DNA from: Desulfuromonadales bacterium
GTDB lineage: Bacteria; Desulfobacterota; Desulfuromonadia; Desulfuromonadales; BM103
Length of the DNA: 64,000 bases
Direction: 5' to 3'
NCBI GenBank assembly: GCA_014860225.1
Contig: JACZKE010000053.1
Location: forward strand, 34,214 to 98,213
The notes beneath the pieces are model-generated. The model made no database searches. It was not told where the DNA came from and worked only from the letters and a program-made list of their open reading frames with translations. A program made the position numbers and the translations under genes. Positions 8,171 through 17,500 of the stretch are shown in pieces. Numbering within the stretch: position 1 is the stretch's first letter; each line of letters starts with the position of its first letter.

Positions 8171-8496
8171 CAGGGTTGTGCCACGCGGCGGATGTGCATG
8201 GTCGTCTCCGGCCGAGGGCCAGCAGGGGCCATCAGGCTACCAGCGGGAAAATGGTCAAACGCACCCGGATGATCCTGAAATGGGCTGAACAGATCAGCCA
8301 TCGAAGGATGACGGGTATAGCGGGCTTCTGTCCACAGCGCCAGGTCGGTCAGAGACAGAACGCTGACCAGCTGTCTTCTCGCCGGCAACCCATCCGCCAG
8401 AAAAGTTGCCGATGTCTTTTGCGCCCATCCCGTCAAACCGGCCAGCGCTGTCAGCAGCACAGCTATGAGACAGAGATAAGCGCGGCTGCGGATCAT
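8170..8496 (-). CDS. Small membrane-anchored periplasmic protein between nosL and the ABC permease
   Basis: A 108-residue protein with a single N-terminal hydrophobic segment (residues ~6-26) and a soluble, Pro/His-containing tail (HPSMADLFSPFQDHPGAFDHFP). Reality is supported by tight packing: its ATG overlaps the nosL stop (ATGA), and its stop overlaps the permease ATG (TGATG). No family was recognised. With no Cys and several His residues it might be a periplasmic metal-relay or adaptor partner of the ABC transporter, which is inference. Confidence 0.8.
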   Translation of the reverse strand: MIRSRAYLCLIAVLLTALAGLTGWAQKTSATFLADGLPARRQLVSVLSLTDLALWTEARYTRHPSMADLFSPFQDHPGAFDHFPAGSLMAPAGPRPETTMHIRRVAQP

Positions 8497-8957
8497 GGCT
8501 GTTCCTGAGCATCGAGCAGCTCGCGACCATCAAAACGCATCAGCTTGGTCCCGGAATGGTCGCGCATGAACGTCGCGGCCGCTTCACGACCCGCAACCGG
8601 TACCAGCTCCCTCCCCATCGGACCGAGAACATCGCTGCCCACAACGAAAAAAACCTCCGTGGCAGGGATCAGGCGGGCTGTATAGTATTCCGTGACATAC
8701 AGGTTCGCCACCTGATCGCGCGTGGCACCAGGCTGATAGGTTGCCAGATTTTCGTAGAAAATGAACAGGTCCTTAGGGCCATCAAAATAGAAATATTGCC
8801 CGTCGGTCATTTCCAGGGCCGCGACCCAGTGGGGATAAGGAGCGACAAACATACCGCAGACCCCGCAACGGGTCTTGTCATCAGGCCCGGCAGGGGTAGC
8901 GGCGAACAGCGGCGAACAGATCAGAATAAACAAGAGACAGAGTATGGACAGACGCAT
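8493..8957 (-). CDS. nosL: NosL-family copper(I)-binding accessory protein
   Basis: A 154-residue exported protein with the NosL signature CGVCGMFV (Cys31, Cys34, Met36) and the typical YFYFDGPKDLFIFY and GPMGRELVPV segments. NosL proteins bind Cu(I) and support maturation of nitrous-oxide reductase or related copper sites. The start at 8957 is preceded by GAGG (6 nt); a longer reading frame upstream lacks a signal-peptide-like start. The N-terminus is a plain signal peptide (cleavage near FAA) and not a canonical lipobox as in many NosL proteins. No nosZ is present in the window, so another target is implied. It is the first gene of the tightly coupled operon. Confidence 0.92.
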   Translation of the reverse strand: MRLSILCLLFILICSPLFAATPAGPDDKTRCGVCGMFVAPYPHWVAALEMTDGQYFYFDGPKDLFIFYENLATYQPGATRDQVANLYVTEYYTARLIPATEVFFVVGSDVLGPMGRELVPVAGREAAATFMRDHSGTKLMRFDGRELLDAQEQP

Positions 8958-9044
8958 CAGAACCTCACGATTGGCAGTAGATAACAAGTGGAATTCAGAA
9001 AAAACACATGATGCACTCGCAAAAATTTATGAATCACCAGCCAT

Positions 9045-9072
9045 GCTATACCAGATTCTCCATGTGGATCAA
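9045..9072 (-). promoter_or_regulatory. Candidate sigma-70 promoter of the nosL operon
   Basis: On the minus strand TTGATC (9072-9067) and TATAGC (9050-9045) are 16 bp apart, with a TG just before the -10 box. It lies 88 bp before the nosL start, in the 222-bp gap after the response-regulator gene. That gap also holds a GCAAGGCTTGC palindrome near 9165. The match is reasonable but unsupported by other data. Confidence 0.4.
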
Positions 9073-9179
9073 CAGCAAGTGAGGGTACAACGTTCCGCAG
9101 ACCGCTGGAATTGAAATTAAGTATATGGAGTGCAGAGCTTTTCATCGAAGTTCAAAGAGCGAGCAAGCCTTGCTTTTGA

Positions 9180-9842
9180 TTACCACGAATCCATATCAAT
9201 AATGCCCAGTTGCACAGCATATTTCACCATATCGACCAGATTGCGAATACCGAGTTTTTTACAGACATTCGTACGATGTTTTTCGATAGTCTTAGGACTC
9301 AGGTCAAGACTTTTGGAAATTTGCTGAGTGCTGCTGCCGGCGACCAGCAAACGGAAAACCTGCTGCTCCCGTTCAGTCAGCAGGTCATAACCACTTGGCG
9401 TACTAGGATCATCCTGACGGTTTCTCAAATAATTTTGAAATACCTCTTTCTTCATACATGAACTCAAATAATATTCGCCGGCATGAACTGTCCGAATGGC
9501 ATCTATCAGTTCGGTGATGGGCGAACCTTTCACGACGTAACCAAGAGCCCCGGCAGACAGCGCCCGATGAACATAGGCCTCCTTTTCATGCATGGAAAAG
9601 ATCAGGATTTGAGTTCTTGGCAATTCTGCTTTGAGCAATGGGATGGCATCGAGCCCGCTTAACTGTGGTAAAGAAATATCCAGGATGATAACATCCGGGG
9701 TCAGGTATTTGAGTTTTGCAAGGGCCCCGTGGGCATCCGCTGCACTGCCGATCACCTGCAATTCAGGATAATGTTCCAGCATGACCGGCAACCCTTCTTT
9801 GATGACCGGATGATCGTCGACGATGAATATGCTTAAAGCCAT
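9180..9842 (-). CDS. NarL/FixJ-family response regulator
   Basis: A 220-residue regulator. Residues 1-120 are a receiver domain with the acidic pair Asp9-Asp10, phospho-acceptor Asp55 (VIILDISLP) and a Lys in YVVKGSP. Residues ~150-215 are a LuxR-type helix-turn-helix (LTEREQQVFRLLVAG, LDLSPKTIEKHRTNVCKKL). It overlaps the histidine kinase gene by 10 bp and is the cognate partner by position. Immediately downstream in the same direction is the nosL operon, so control of that operon is a plausible inference. Confidence 0.95.
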   Translation of the reverse strand: MALSIFIVDDHPVIKEGLPVMLEHYPELQVIGSAADAHGALAKLKYLTPDVIILDISLPQLSGLDAIPLLKAELPRTQILIFSMHEKEAYVHRALSAGALGYVVKGSPITELIDAIRTVHAGEYYLSSCMKKEVFQNYLRNRQDDPSTPSGYDLLTEREQQVFRLLVAGSSTQQISKSLDLSPKTIEKHRTNVCKKLGIRNLVDMVKYAVQLGIIDMDSW

Positions 9843-10816
9843 GCTGATTCAGCCTCCCCTTTAATCGGGATCAAGGCCCGGACAGTCGTTTTCTCTCCTG
9901 GCTTTGAAGAAAGCTCAAGTGAGCCGCCTACGGCAGCAAGACGTTCACGCATTCCCAGCAATCCAAACCCACTCTTTTTTTCGAAAAACTCTGTTGTCTT
10001 CAGCTTCGAAAAGCCACCACCGTTGTCACAAATTTTAAGAATGATCAGGGGATGGCAATAAGTGAGGGTTACGCTGACAAAGCTCGCATTGGCATGTTTG
10101 ATGATGTTGTTCAAGGCTTCCTGGCAAACCCGGTACAGTGCAATCTCGATGTCTGCATGCAGACGCTGCTTAACTCCGGCAGCACTGTATTCAATCTGCA
10201 GAAGTGGGTGTTCCTTTGCCAGGCCGCTAACATACCATTTGAGCGTCTCAACCAGACCGAGATCGTCAAGCATGTCAGGCCTCAGCTCTGAGGTGAATCC
10301 CCGGATATCATGCCCCAACTGTGAGATTGTCTCCATCAAGGACTCACATGTCTGCAAGGCAGTAATATCTTTTACGGATATTTGCCACTGGATTCTCTCT
10401 GCCTTGCATTGCAGAGTCGTAACCATCTGACCGAAATGGTCATGTAATTCCAGGGCAAGTTTTCGTCGTTCATCTTCGGCTGCCCGCAACAATTTATGGC
10501 TCAATTGACGGACTTCCTGTCGAGCTTTGATTTCCTGCTGCCAATGGGCTTTGAGAGGCCGGTAAAAGAGAAAGTAGGTCGGCGACAAAAAAATACCCAG
10601 TACCATTACGTCAACCAGTGCTTCAACCAGATCAGAAGAAAAAGAGAGTTCGTGCAGGAAGAGAACATCTGTGAGCTCTGCTACACAGATCCAAGTGAAG
10701 ATTATAGCCAGGAGCATGCCGGGCCGCCACCATACAGGTGAATATCTCTTCTTTACACTGACGACTTTGGTAGCGGTCTCTGTGGGATATGACTCATCAA
10801 GCGTTGATTCAGTCAT
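9833..10816 (-). CDS. HisKA_3-type sensor histidine kinase (NarX/DegS-like)
   Basis: A 327-residue membrane kinase. Two hydrophobic segments (residues ~33-55 and ~64-88) are separated by a very short loop, so there is no sizeable periplasmic sensor domain. A short coiled region leads into the dimerisation/phospho-acceptor helix ERRKLALELHDHFGQ (His near residue 124). The ATPase domain has CQEALNNIIKHA (N-box), CDNGGGF (G1) and GFGLLGMRERL (G2). AAGGTG precedes the ATG. It forms an overlapping pair with the NarL-type regulator. The signal may be sensed in or near the membrane, for example redox state or a metal, but the sequence does not say. Confidence 0.94.
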   Translation of the reverse strand: MTESTLDESYPTETATKVVSVKKRYSPVWWRPGMLLAIIFTWICVAELTDVLFLHELSFSSDLVEALVDVMVLGIFLSPTYFLFYRPLKAHWQQEIKARQEVRQLSHKLLRAAEDERRKLALELHDHFGQMVTTLQCKAERIQWQISVKDITALQTCESLMETISQLGHDIRGFTSELRPDMLDDLGLVETLKWYVSGLAKEHPLLQIEYSAAGVKQRLHADIEIALYRVCQEALNNIIKHANASFVSVTLTYCHPLIILKICDNGGGFSKLKTTEFFEKKSGFGLLGMRERLAAVGGSLELSSKPGEKTTVRALIPIKGEAESAWL

Positions 10817-11079
10817 AATTTACACCTTCGCTCCATTTTTCATGTCACGTGGCTCTATATATTACTAATCTTATCATATTTATTTTAAAATTTGCGGCAG
10901 TAGATCAAGAACGACTAAATACGATGATCTATACCATTTAAAGGATGACGCTGCAAGATTGGCTCGGAGTAAGGGATATGAAATTTTTCAGCTTCGAATC
11001 TCCGACCGCGCCTTGCTGACTGCATAGACTATGATATGTTTTGCAGACAACCAACAGCCGAAAGGAAAGGAGAAAAGCC

Positions 11080-11280
11080 ATGTCTGTCGCTAAAGTCATT
11101 GAGATCCATGCAGAAGGCAGTTCCATCGAGGAGGCAGCTGCAGCAGCCCTGGGAGAGGCGGCCAAAACGGTAGACCAGATCAGGACCCTCTACATAGAAG
11201 ATATTCAGGCTATCGTCGAGAATAACAAAATCACCAGGTACCGCCTCAATACCAAGATTACTTTTGTCATCAAAAATTGA
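11080..11280 (+). CDS. Dodecin family flavin-binding protein
   Basis: A 66-residue protein matching dodecin in length and sequence (VAKVIEIHAEGSSIEEA, VDQIRTLYIEDIQAIVENNKI, YRLNTKITFVIKN). Dodecins form hollow dodecamers that bind flavins (FMN, riboflavin or lumichrome) in pairs and buffer or store them. The ATG at 11080 has AGGAG 8 nt upstream; a longer frame from 11041 lacks family similarity. A possible promoter is TTGCTG-N16-TATGTT near 11012-11039. It stands alone between divergent neighbours, and a strong terminator lies about 140 bp downstream. Confidence 0.92.
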   Translation: MSVAKVIEIHAEGSSIEEAAAAALGEAAKTVDQIRTLYIEDIQAIVENNKITRYRLNTKITFVIKN

Positions 11281-11419
11281 CGACAATTGGTTATTCTTGA
11301 AACGGGAGTTGTGAGGGGAAGATAACGAGTCAAACACTGAAGAAAGGTTCAAAGACCAGCCAGGATACGTGGAGCCAAGCTGCAACGACCTGCAAACTGT
11401 GAGCAGCCAGAAAAAACAG

Positions 11420-11451
11420 AAGGCCAGCAAACCCCTGAGGTTGCTGGCCTT
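11420..11451 (+). terminator. Intrinsic terminator downstream of dodecin
   Basis: AAGGCCAGCAA (11420-11430) pairs perfectly with TTGCTGGCCTT (11441-11451) around a 10-nt loop. It is followed by TATCGTCTT, a weak U-tract. On the minus strand the A-rich left flank gives TCTGTTTTTTC. It probably ends the dodecin transcript. Confidence 0.7.
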
Positions 11452-11516
11452 TATCGTCTTGGCCTAACACAATCACACGGCGCCAGCCCGACCCCAGCTC
11501 ACTCAAGACCCAAACG

Positions 11517-11732
11517 CTAACGCTTCAAATGAGGATAAAAATCTTTTCGATGCCCGACGTGGACGACAAGAACCACAAGCTTGTCTCCGTCAATCTGATA
11601 GATGACCCTATAATCTCCAACACGCAATCGATAAAGGTGATCCCCAAATGGCCACTCCAAGGCTGTTTTTAGAGAATAAATCTGGGACTTTCTCAAGCAA
11701 ATACATATGGTTGCACGGTTCTGTCTCGGCAT
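11517..11732 (-). pseudogene. RelE/ParE-type toxin remnant (N-terminus lost)
   Basis: The C-terminal half is a clear RelE-superfamily match: HLYRLRVGDYRVIYQI followed by LVVLVVHVGHRKDFYPHL. Intact members have about 45 further residues of helices before this; here the frame begins with unrelated residues (MPRQNRATICIC). There is no convincing ribosome-binding site, and no antitoxin gene is found on either side. I read it as a decayed type II toxin gene. A short but functional toxin is unlikely. Confidence 0.65.
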
Positions 11733-11793
11733 TCAATTGGAGAACAGTGATTGTTGACTGTTGACTAGTCACGGATTTCACAATAAAAACACA

Positions 11794-11817
11794 ACCGCAG
11801 GGCGCAGCGCCTGCGGT
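11794..11817. terminator. GC-rich hairpin ending the thioesterase transcript
   Basis: ACCGCAGG (11794-11801) pairs with CCTGCGGT (11810-11817). Minus-strand reading gives the stem followed by TGTGTTTTTATTG; plus-strand reading gives TCCTGCTTTTTG. It lies 55 bp past the stop codon of the minus-strand thioesterase and may work in both directions. Confidence 0.6.
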
Positions 11818-11871
11818 CCTGCTTTTTGCTGTGAAATCCTCACCCATCACATCACTTTGAACTGCTGCCCA

Positions 11872-12378
11872 TCACTTCAAACATATTTCCTCTGGAACGC
11901 TATCCCCAGAGACAAACCATTCATTGGCAACAAACTCCGCATCGGTAATCTGATCAAGGCGTCGCTTCATGTATTTACCTTCGGCTTCGACAGCGACATC
12001 GCCATTGGGCAGATAGAGCTCGCCTGTGCCTTCGAAGGTCCGGCTTCTTTGTTTGGTAATGCGGCCGACGGCTTTCAGTTCAACCCCAAGGGGTACCGGG
12101 CTTTTGTAGCGGACCTTCAGTTCGATCGTGACGCCAAACGTGTTGCTGTCAGTGGTCATCATGATGGCGCGGCCAATCACTTCATCGAGGATTGCCGCCG
12201 AGATGCCGCCATGCATGACATGCGGATAGCTCTGGTGTTCCGGCAGAGGTTTGAACACGGCAATCAGTTCTTTATCAGCAGTCTCGTAAAAACGGGTTTT
12301 CAGGCCAAAATCGTTGTCGACTCCGCAGACGAGGCAGTTTTTAGAGATGTGCTGACTGCTGGTGATTTTGTGGTTCAT
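11872..12378 (-). CDS. PaaI-type hotdog-fold thioesterase
   Basis: A 168-residue single hotdog domain with the HGGISAAILDEVIGRA signature of the PaaI/4HBT group, which hydrolyse acyl- or phenylacetyl-CoA type thioesters in the cytoplasm. A paired CLVCG near the N-terminus is as seen in related proteins. The ATG at 12378 has AGGAG 6 nt upstream. An upstream extension of 20 residues is hydrophobic and overlaps repeat DNA, so I left it out. It stands alone between a terminator and a repeat, so the substrate cannot be inferred from context. Confidence 0.88.
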   Translation of the reverse strand: MNHKITSSQHISKNCLVCGVDNDFGLKTRFYETADKELIAVFKPLPEHQSYPHVMHGGISAAILDEVIGRAIMMTTDSNTFGVTIELKVRYKSPVPLGVELKAVGRITKQRSRTFEGTGELYLPNGDVAVEAEGKYMKRRLDQITDAEFVANEWFVSGDSVPEEICLK

Positions 12379-12414
12379 GGTTCTCCTGATTATCAGAAAT
12401 GTTGAAAAAACTAA

Positions 12415-12541
12415 CGCAAAGTTTATAACCAAAAACAATGGTTAGCCGCCAAGGCACCAAGGCACGGAGTAAGCTTTGTGTAAATCGATCTTTAGTAAAA
12501 AATGAACTTCTTGGTGTCTTGGAGCCTTGGTGGCAAGCACT
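12415..12541. repeat. Palindromic intergenic repeat (CCGCCAAGGCACCAAGG type)
   Basis: GCCGCCAAGGCACCAAGG near the left end is mirrored by CTTGGTGTCTTGGAGCCTTGGTGGC near the right end. The arms are imperfectly complementary over about 25 bp around an AT-rich centre. The left end also carries TTATAACCAAAAACAATGG, similar to the ends of the MITE-like family. It lies between the thioesterase and the ABC-2 transporter genes and has no coding content. Confidence 0.65.
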
Positions 12542-12555
12542 ACCGTCAACCAACC

Positions 12556-13343
12556 TCATTTGACGATGCGCCGCACCATCAGGGCTATGGCCAGTGGCAG
12601 CAGAATGGCCGTTGCAGTCAGCAGGTAGAGCAGGCTCAACCACAGCGATGCCGACCAGAACTGCAGGGCGCAGCCGCGCACCAGGGCGACCAGATGCGTT
12701 AACGGTAGCAGTTGCGCTACAGACTGGGCCCAACCGGGCAGGTTCTGCAGCGGGAAGAACGTGCCGCTGAACAGGAACATCGGCGTGATGCCGAGGAAGA
12801 TCGGCAGATTGAAGGTTTCGATCCCCGGCACCAGGGCGGTGCAGATCATGCCCAGCGCCGCGAACAGCAGGCCGCCGAGCAGCGCGAGAGGGATCAGCAG
12901 CAAGGCTCCAGGGAACTCGAACAGGCCACACAGGGAGATGACTGTGCCCATCAGCGTCGTCGCGATTACCGACTTGGTTGCCGCCCAGAGCATTTCACCG
13001 AGAATGATTTCTTCGAGGTTGAGCGGCGTGGCAAGCAACGCATCGAAGGTCTTCTGGTAGTACATGCGTACGAAGCTGTTATAAGTGCATTCGAAAAAAG
13101 CATTGTACATGATCGCGACCGAGACCAGTGCCGGGGCGATAAAAACCGTGTAGGAAAGCTGTCGACCGGCATAGTGAAATTCGCCGACCAGTACGGCAAG
13201 GCCGACACCGAAAGCAAGGATATAGAGCAGCGGCTCAATCAACGGCGGCAGGAAGGAGATCTTCCAGGTGCGCCGGTAGACGCTGAAGTTGCGCTGCCAG
13301 ACCCGCAGAGTGCGGTGGCTGATTTGCGAAGGTTTCGGCCAGT

Positions 13344-13347
<4 letters not shown>
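12556..13347 (-). CDS. ABC-2 type transporter permease (NodJ-like)
   Basis: A 263-residue integral membrane protein with six predicted helices and the ABC2_membrane pattern, including FSGTFFPLQNLPGWAQ before the last helices. Such permeases export polysaccharides, lipids or drugs across the inner membrane. Its ATG overlaps the stop of the ATPase gene (ATGA at 13347-13344), so the two form one transporter. The substrate cannot be derived from context. Confidence 0.92.
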
Positions 13348-14252
<905 letters not shown>

Positions 14253-14264
14253 TGCAAGCCTTTC

Positions 14265-14470
14265 TTTAACGGATCTATAACCTGAACAAAGGCTATGGAC
14301 AAACCATTGCAAAGACGCAAAGAGAACCTTTCATTATTTAACGCGGAGACGCAGAGTACGCAGAGAAAAAAACATTTCGAGGGCAAAATGACGGACACCT
14401 TGGTCATTCTTCTCAGCGTCGCCGTATCTCTGCGTGAATTATTGGACTGACCTTTGTTTGGGTTATAGGG
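14265..14470. repeat. MITE-like palindromic repeat, copy 2 (longer)
   Basis: Shares with copy 1 the stretch from TAACGCGGAGACGCAGAG through ACATTTCGAGGGCAAAATG and TTGGACTGACCTTTG to GGGTTATAGG. About 40 bp of extra sequence (ATTGCAAAGACGCAAAG) near the left end is absent elsewhere. It fills the gap between the ABC ATPase gene and tamB. Confidence 0.75.
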
Positions 14471-14548
14471 GGCAATTAAGCCTTTGTATTTGCGAACTGA
14501 GTTCTCTTATATAGAACCAAGCAATTCAGTATACGAGGGGGCTGCCGC

Positions 14549-17500
14549 TCAATCAAATTTAATCAGGTAGTAAAGGTCGACACCGCTTTCGACGCCGAGC
14601 GTCGATTCGACCTCCCACTTCTCGGACAGGCGTTTTCGCAGGGTCACTCCGCCCGTGCCGGAGAACAACCCCTGGATATCGATCTCGCTGATCCCCAGAT
14701 CGGAGAACGTCCCGCCGTATCCTGGAAGCAGGGCGCCGGCGCCGATCATCAGGGCATCTTCACCCTCCTGCCCTTCCCGCATCGGCCGGCCCATGAAAAT
14801 ATAGCCCAGAATATCGCGCTCCGGCATGGCCGGCTGAGAATACAGGGTGACCACCGGAGCCTCGGCGGTTCCGGTGACCTGCACCCCCGCCTGCACTGTC
14901 CCCACGTCACGAGTCGCCAGGATGTTCAGCCTCGGGTTGCTGACCTGCCTGCCTGCATAAGTCAACACCCCCTGCTTGATGTCGAGATTTGCCCCATAGG
15001 CCTTGTAGACGCCTTTGGCCAGGGTGATCTCTCCAAAAACCACCACCTGGTTCTGGTCATTAAGAGTGATCATACCGCCGCCCTGAAGCCGGGTTGATAC
15101 GCCGACGGTCCTGATCCATACACGCTCACCGAGTTCGACGGCAACCTGAATGTCGGCATCAATCGGCAAGGCCTTGCGACGGTCCTGATCTTCGCCGGCG
15201 ATGACCACATCGTTGCTGGGCAAGACCTCTGGTGAAGTCTCTGCTTCAAGCAGGCTCATCTCCGGAATCAGCAGGCTGCCTTCAAGGCGAAGCTTCTCAA
15301 GATCACCGGTCAGGGTCAGCTCAGGGCTGCACAGCACTTGCAGTTCCGGGAAGTTATAGACCTGCAGACGCTCGCCCTCGACCGTCAGCCGGTAACGCTG
15401 TAGCTGCCACCGCTCGAAATCGATCACGCCTGAACCAATCAGCGTTCCCGGACCTGATCGCAAAGAGAACTCCTCGATTTTCAGCTGCGTTCCCTGCAGA
15501 ACCGTACGTATTTCGAAATCTTCGATAGTGATACCGGTCATCGGCACATAAGCACCTGCTTCAAGCAGCGCCAGATCACCGGAGAAAACCGGATCCTGCC
15601 AGCTCCCGGTGACCTGCAGGTCGCCCTTGATCTGGCCATGCAGATCCTGAATCAGCCCCGGGGCAAGCGCAGCCAGCATCCCGGTCGCATGCAGTTGTCC
15701 CTGCAGGGAAGCCTGCAGCGCACCATCTTCGACAAAACTGATCGGCCAGCGGGCCGGCAGCGGTAATTGCCAGCTTCCGTGCAGCTGCCCTTCCCTGGCC
15801 AGCTGCACTGCCAGCGAACCGATGAGCTGGTCGCCCTGCCACTGCCACTCGACATCTGCCTGAGGCACCTGAATATCGATCTGACCTCCGGGATTTTGCA
15901 GCGTCAAGCTGCTGTCCGCGAATTTAAGCTGTCCGTCCATGAAGATCTGGCCATCGTCCTGCCAATAACCGCCGGACTTGCCATGGATGGCACCAACGAG
16001 CGTCACCTTGTCCGGCAACACGGGATTGAGCGACTCGAGCTTGAAGTTATCGATGTTTAAATCAATCTGGCCAGAATCCGGCCACGCAAAGCGAGGGGTA
16101 TCCGTCGAGGTTAAGTTCAGGTCGAGAATGCCCTTATGAACACCTTCGACATGCGCGGTACAGTGAAAACCCCGGCCATCCCAGTTCAGGTCGGCGAGCA
16201 GCGACCGGAATCCGACCGGCTGGTTCTTCTGCTGCATAAGCCCGTCGGCCGAGACCGTGGAGTTGACATGCAGGAGCTTTCCTCCCCGAATTTCAAGTTG
16301 TGCATGACCATCGCTGAAGCCTTGTACTTCAAGTTCTTCGCGGATCCGGCTGATACGCTCCAGGTTCACCCCCTGCCAGCGCATATCCAGGGAAAGCTGC
16401 TCAGGCGGCCACTGCCAGCTCAGTGACTCGGATGAATGGGCGGCGAGTTCGAAGTGCTCGCCGGTGTCGCTGTCGGCGGCAACGTTGAGATCAAGGCCAT
16501 CCTTCAGCCAGACAGCTTCCGCTGACAGAGCAGGGATTGTTACCACGGATAGTTCGTTCTGCAGCTCGGCATCAGCTGTCAGTCGGGCCTTCAGGGAGAC
16601 AGGTTGTTGCGCAGCCATCTCCAGGAGTAGATCACCTGAGCTTTGGCCAGAGACTTTGAGCGACGGCCGCAGATAAGCGAGCCAGTCATGACTAAGTGCA
16701 TGCCAGGACAGTGCCAGCTGCGCATTCGTCGTGCGCCCCCAATTGGTGATCTTGAGAGCCAGGCGTTCACCACGGCGACTGACCACGGAAAAGTCTTCAA
16801 GGTTGATCACCCCCGACTGCCAGGTGATACGGGCCGGATCCTCGAGATTCCAGGTACCAAGTTCCGGAACCTCTCCGGACAATGCCTGCAATTGCGCTTG
16901 CCAGACCTTATCCCGGTACTGACCGGCCAGCTGCAAAGCCAGGTTGGCACCTAGACCGTTGATCATGACCTGCACATCATGCTGCTCGAGGGTGCCGCTC
17001 ATGACGAGTTGCAGGTGCTCGGCCAGCAGTTCGCCATACTGAAAATTCTGGCCGTCAAGGTCCAGCACCAGCGGTGCCTGCTGTGCCAGGTGGCGGGCAT
17101 TGAAGTTCAGACTGGCAAAAGAAGTTTCCTTCCAGACGATTTTCGCAGCTGAGCCCTGGACTTCCCCGGTCAGGTAACCATCAACCCAACGCAGCCAGCC
17201 TGACGCCGTCAACTTGCCGGCGAGGTCCGGATAGAACGGGCTCAGATCGGCGACTGCAAGGTCCATCTCGAGACGCTCGGAAGGTTTCCCGCGGGCGATC
17301 ACCCTGGCGCTTTCACCGGTCAGGTCAAGGTTGATTTTATGCAGACCGCCATCCCGCCAATCAGCAGCAACTTGTCCGGCGATAGCATAACCGCGCAGCT
17401 GACCTTCATAGATGACCGCACCAAGGCTGGCCTGCAGAGGTCTGCCGTCATAGGGGACCAGCAAATCACCGGAAACATCGAGTCGGGTCCGCCCATCCAG

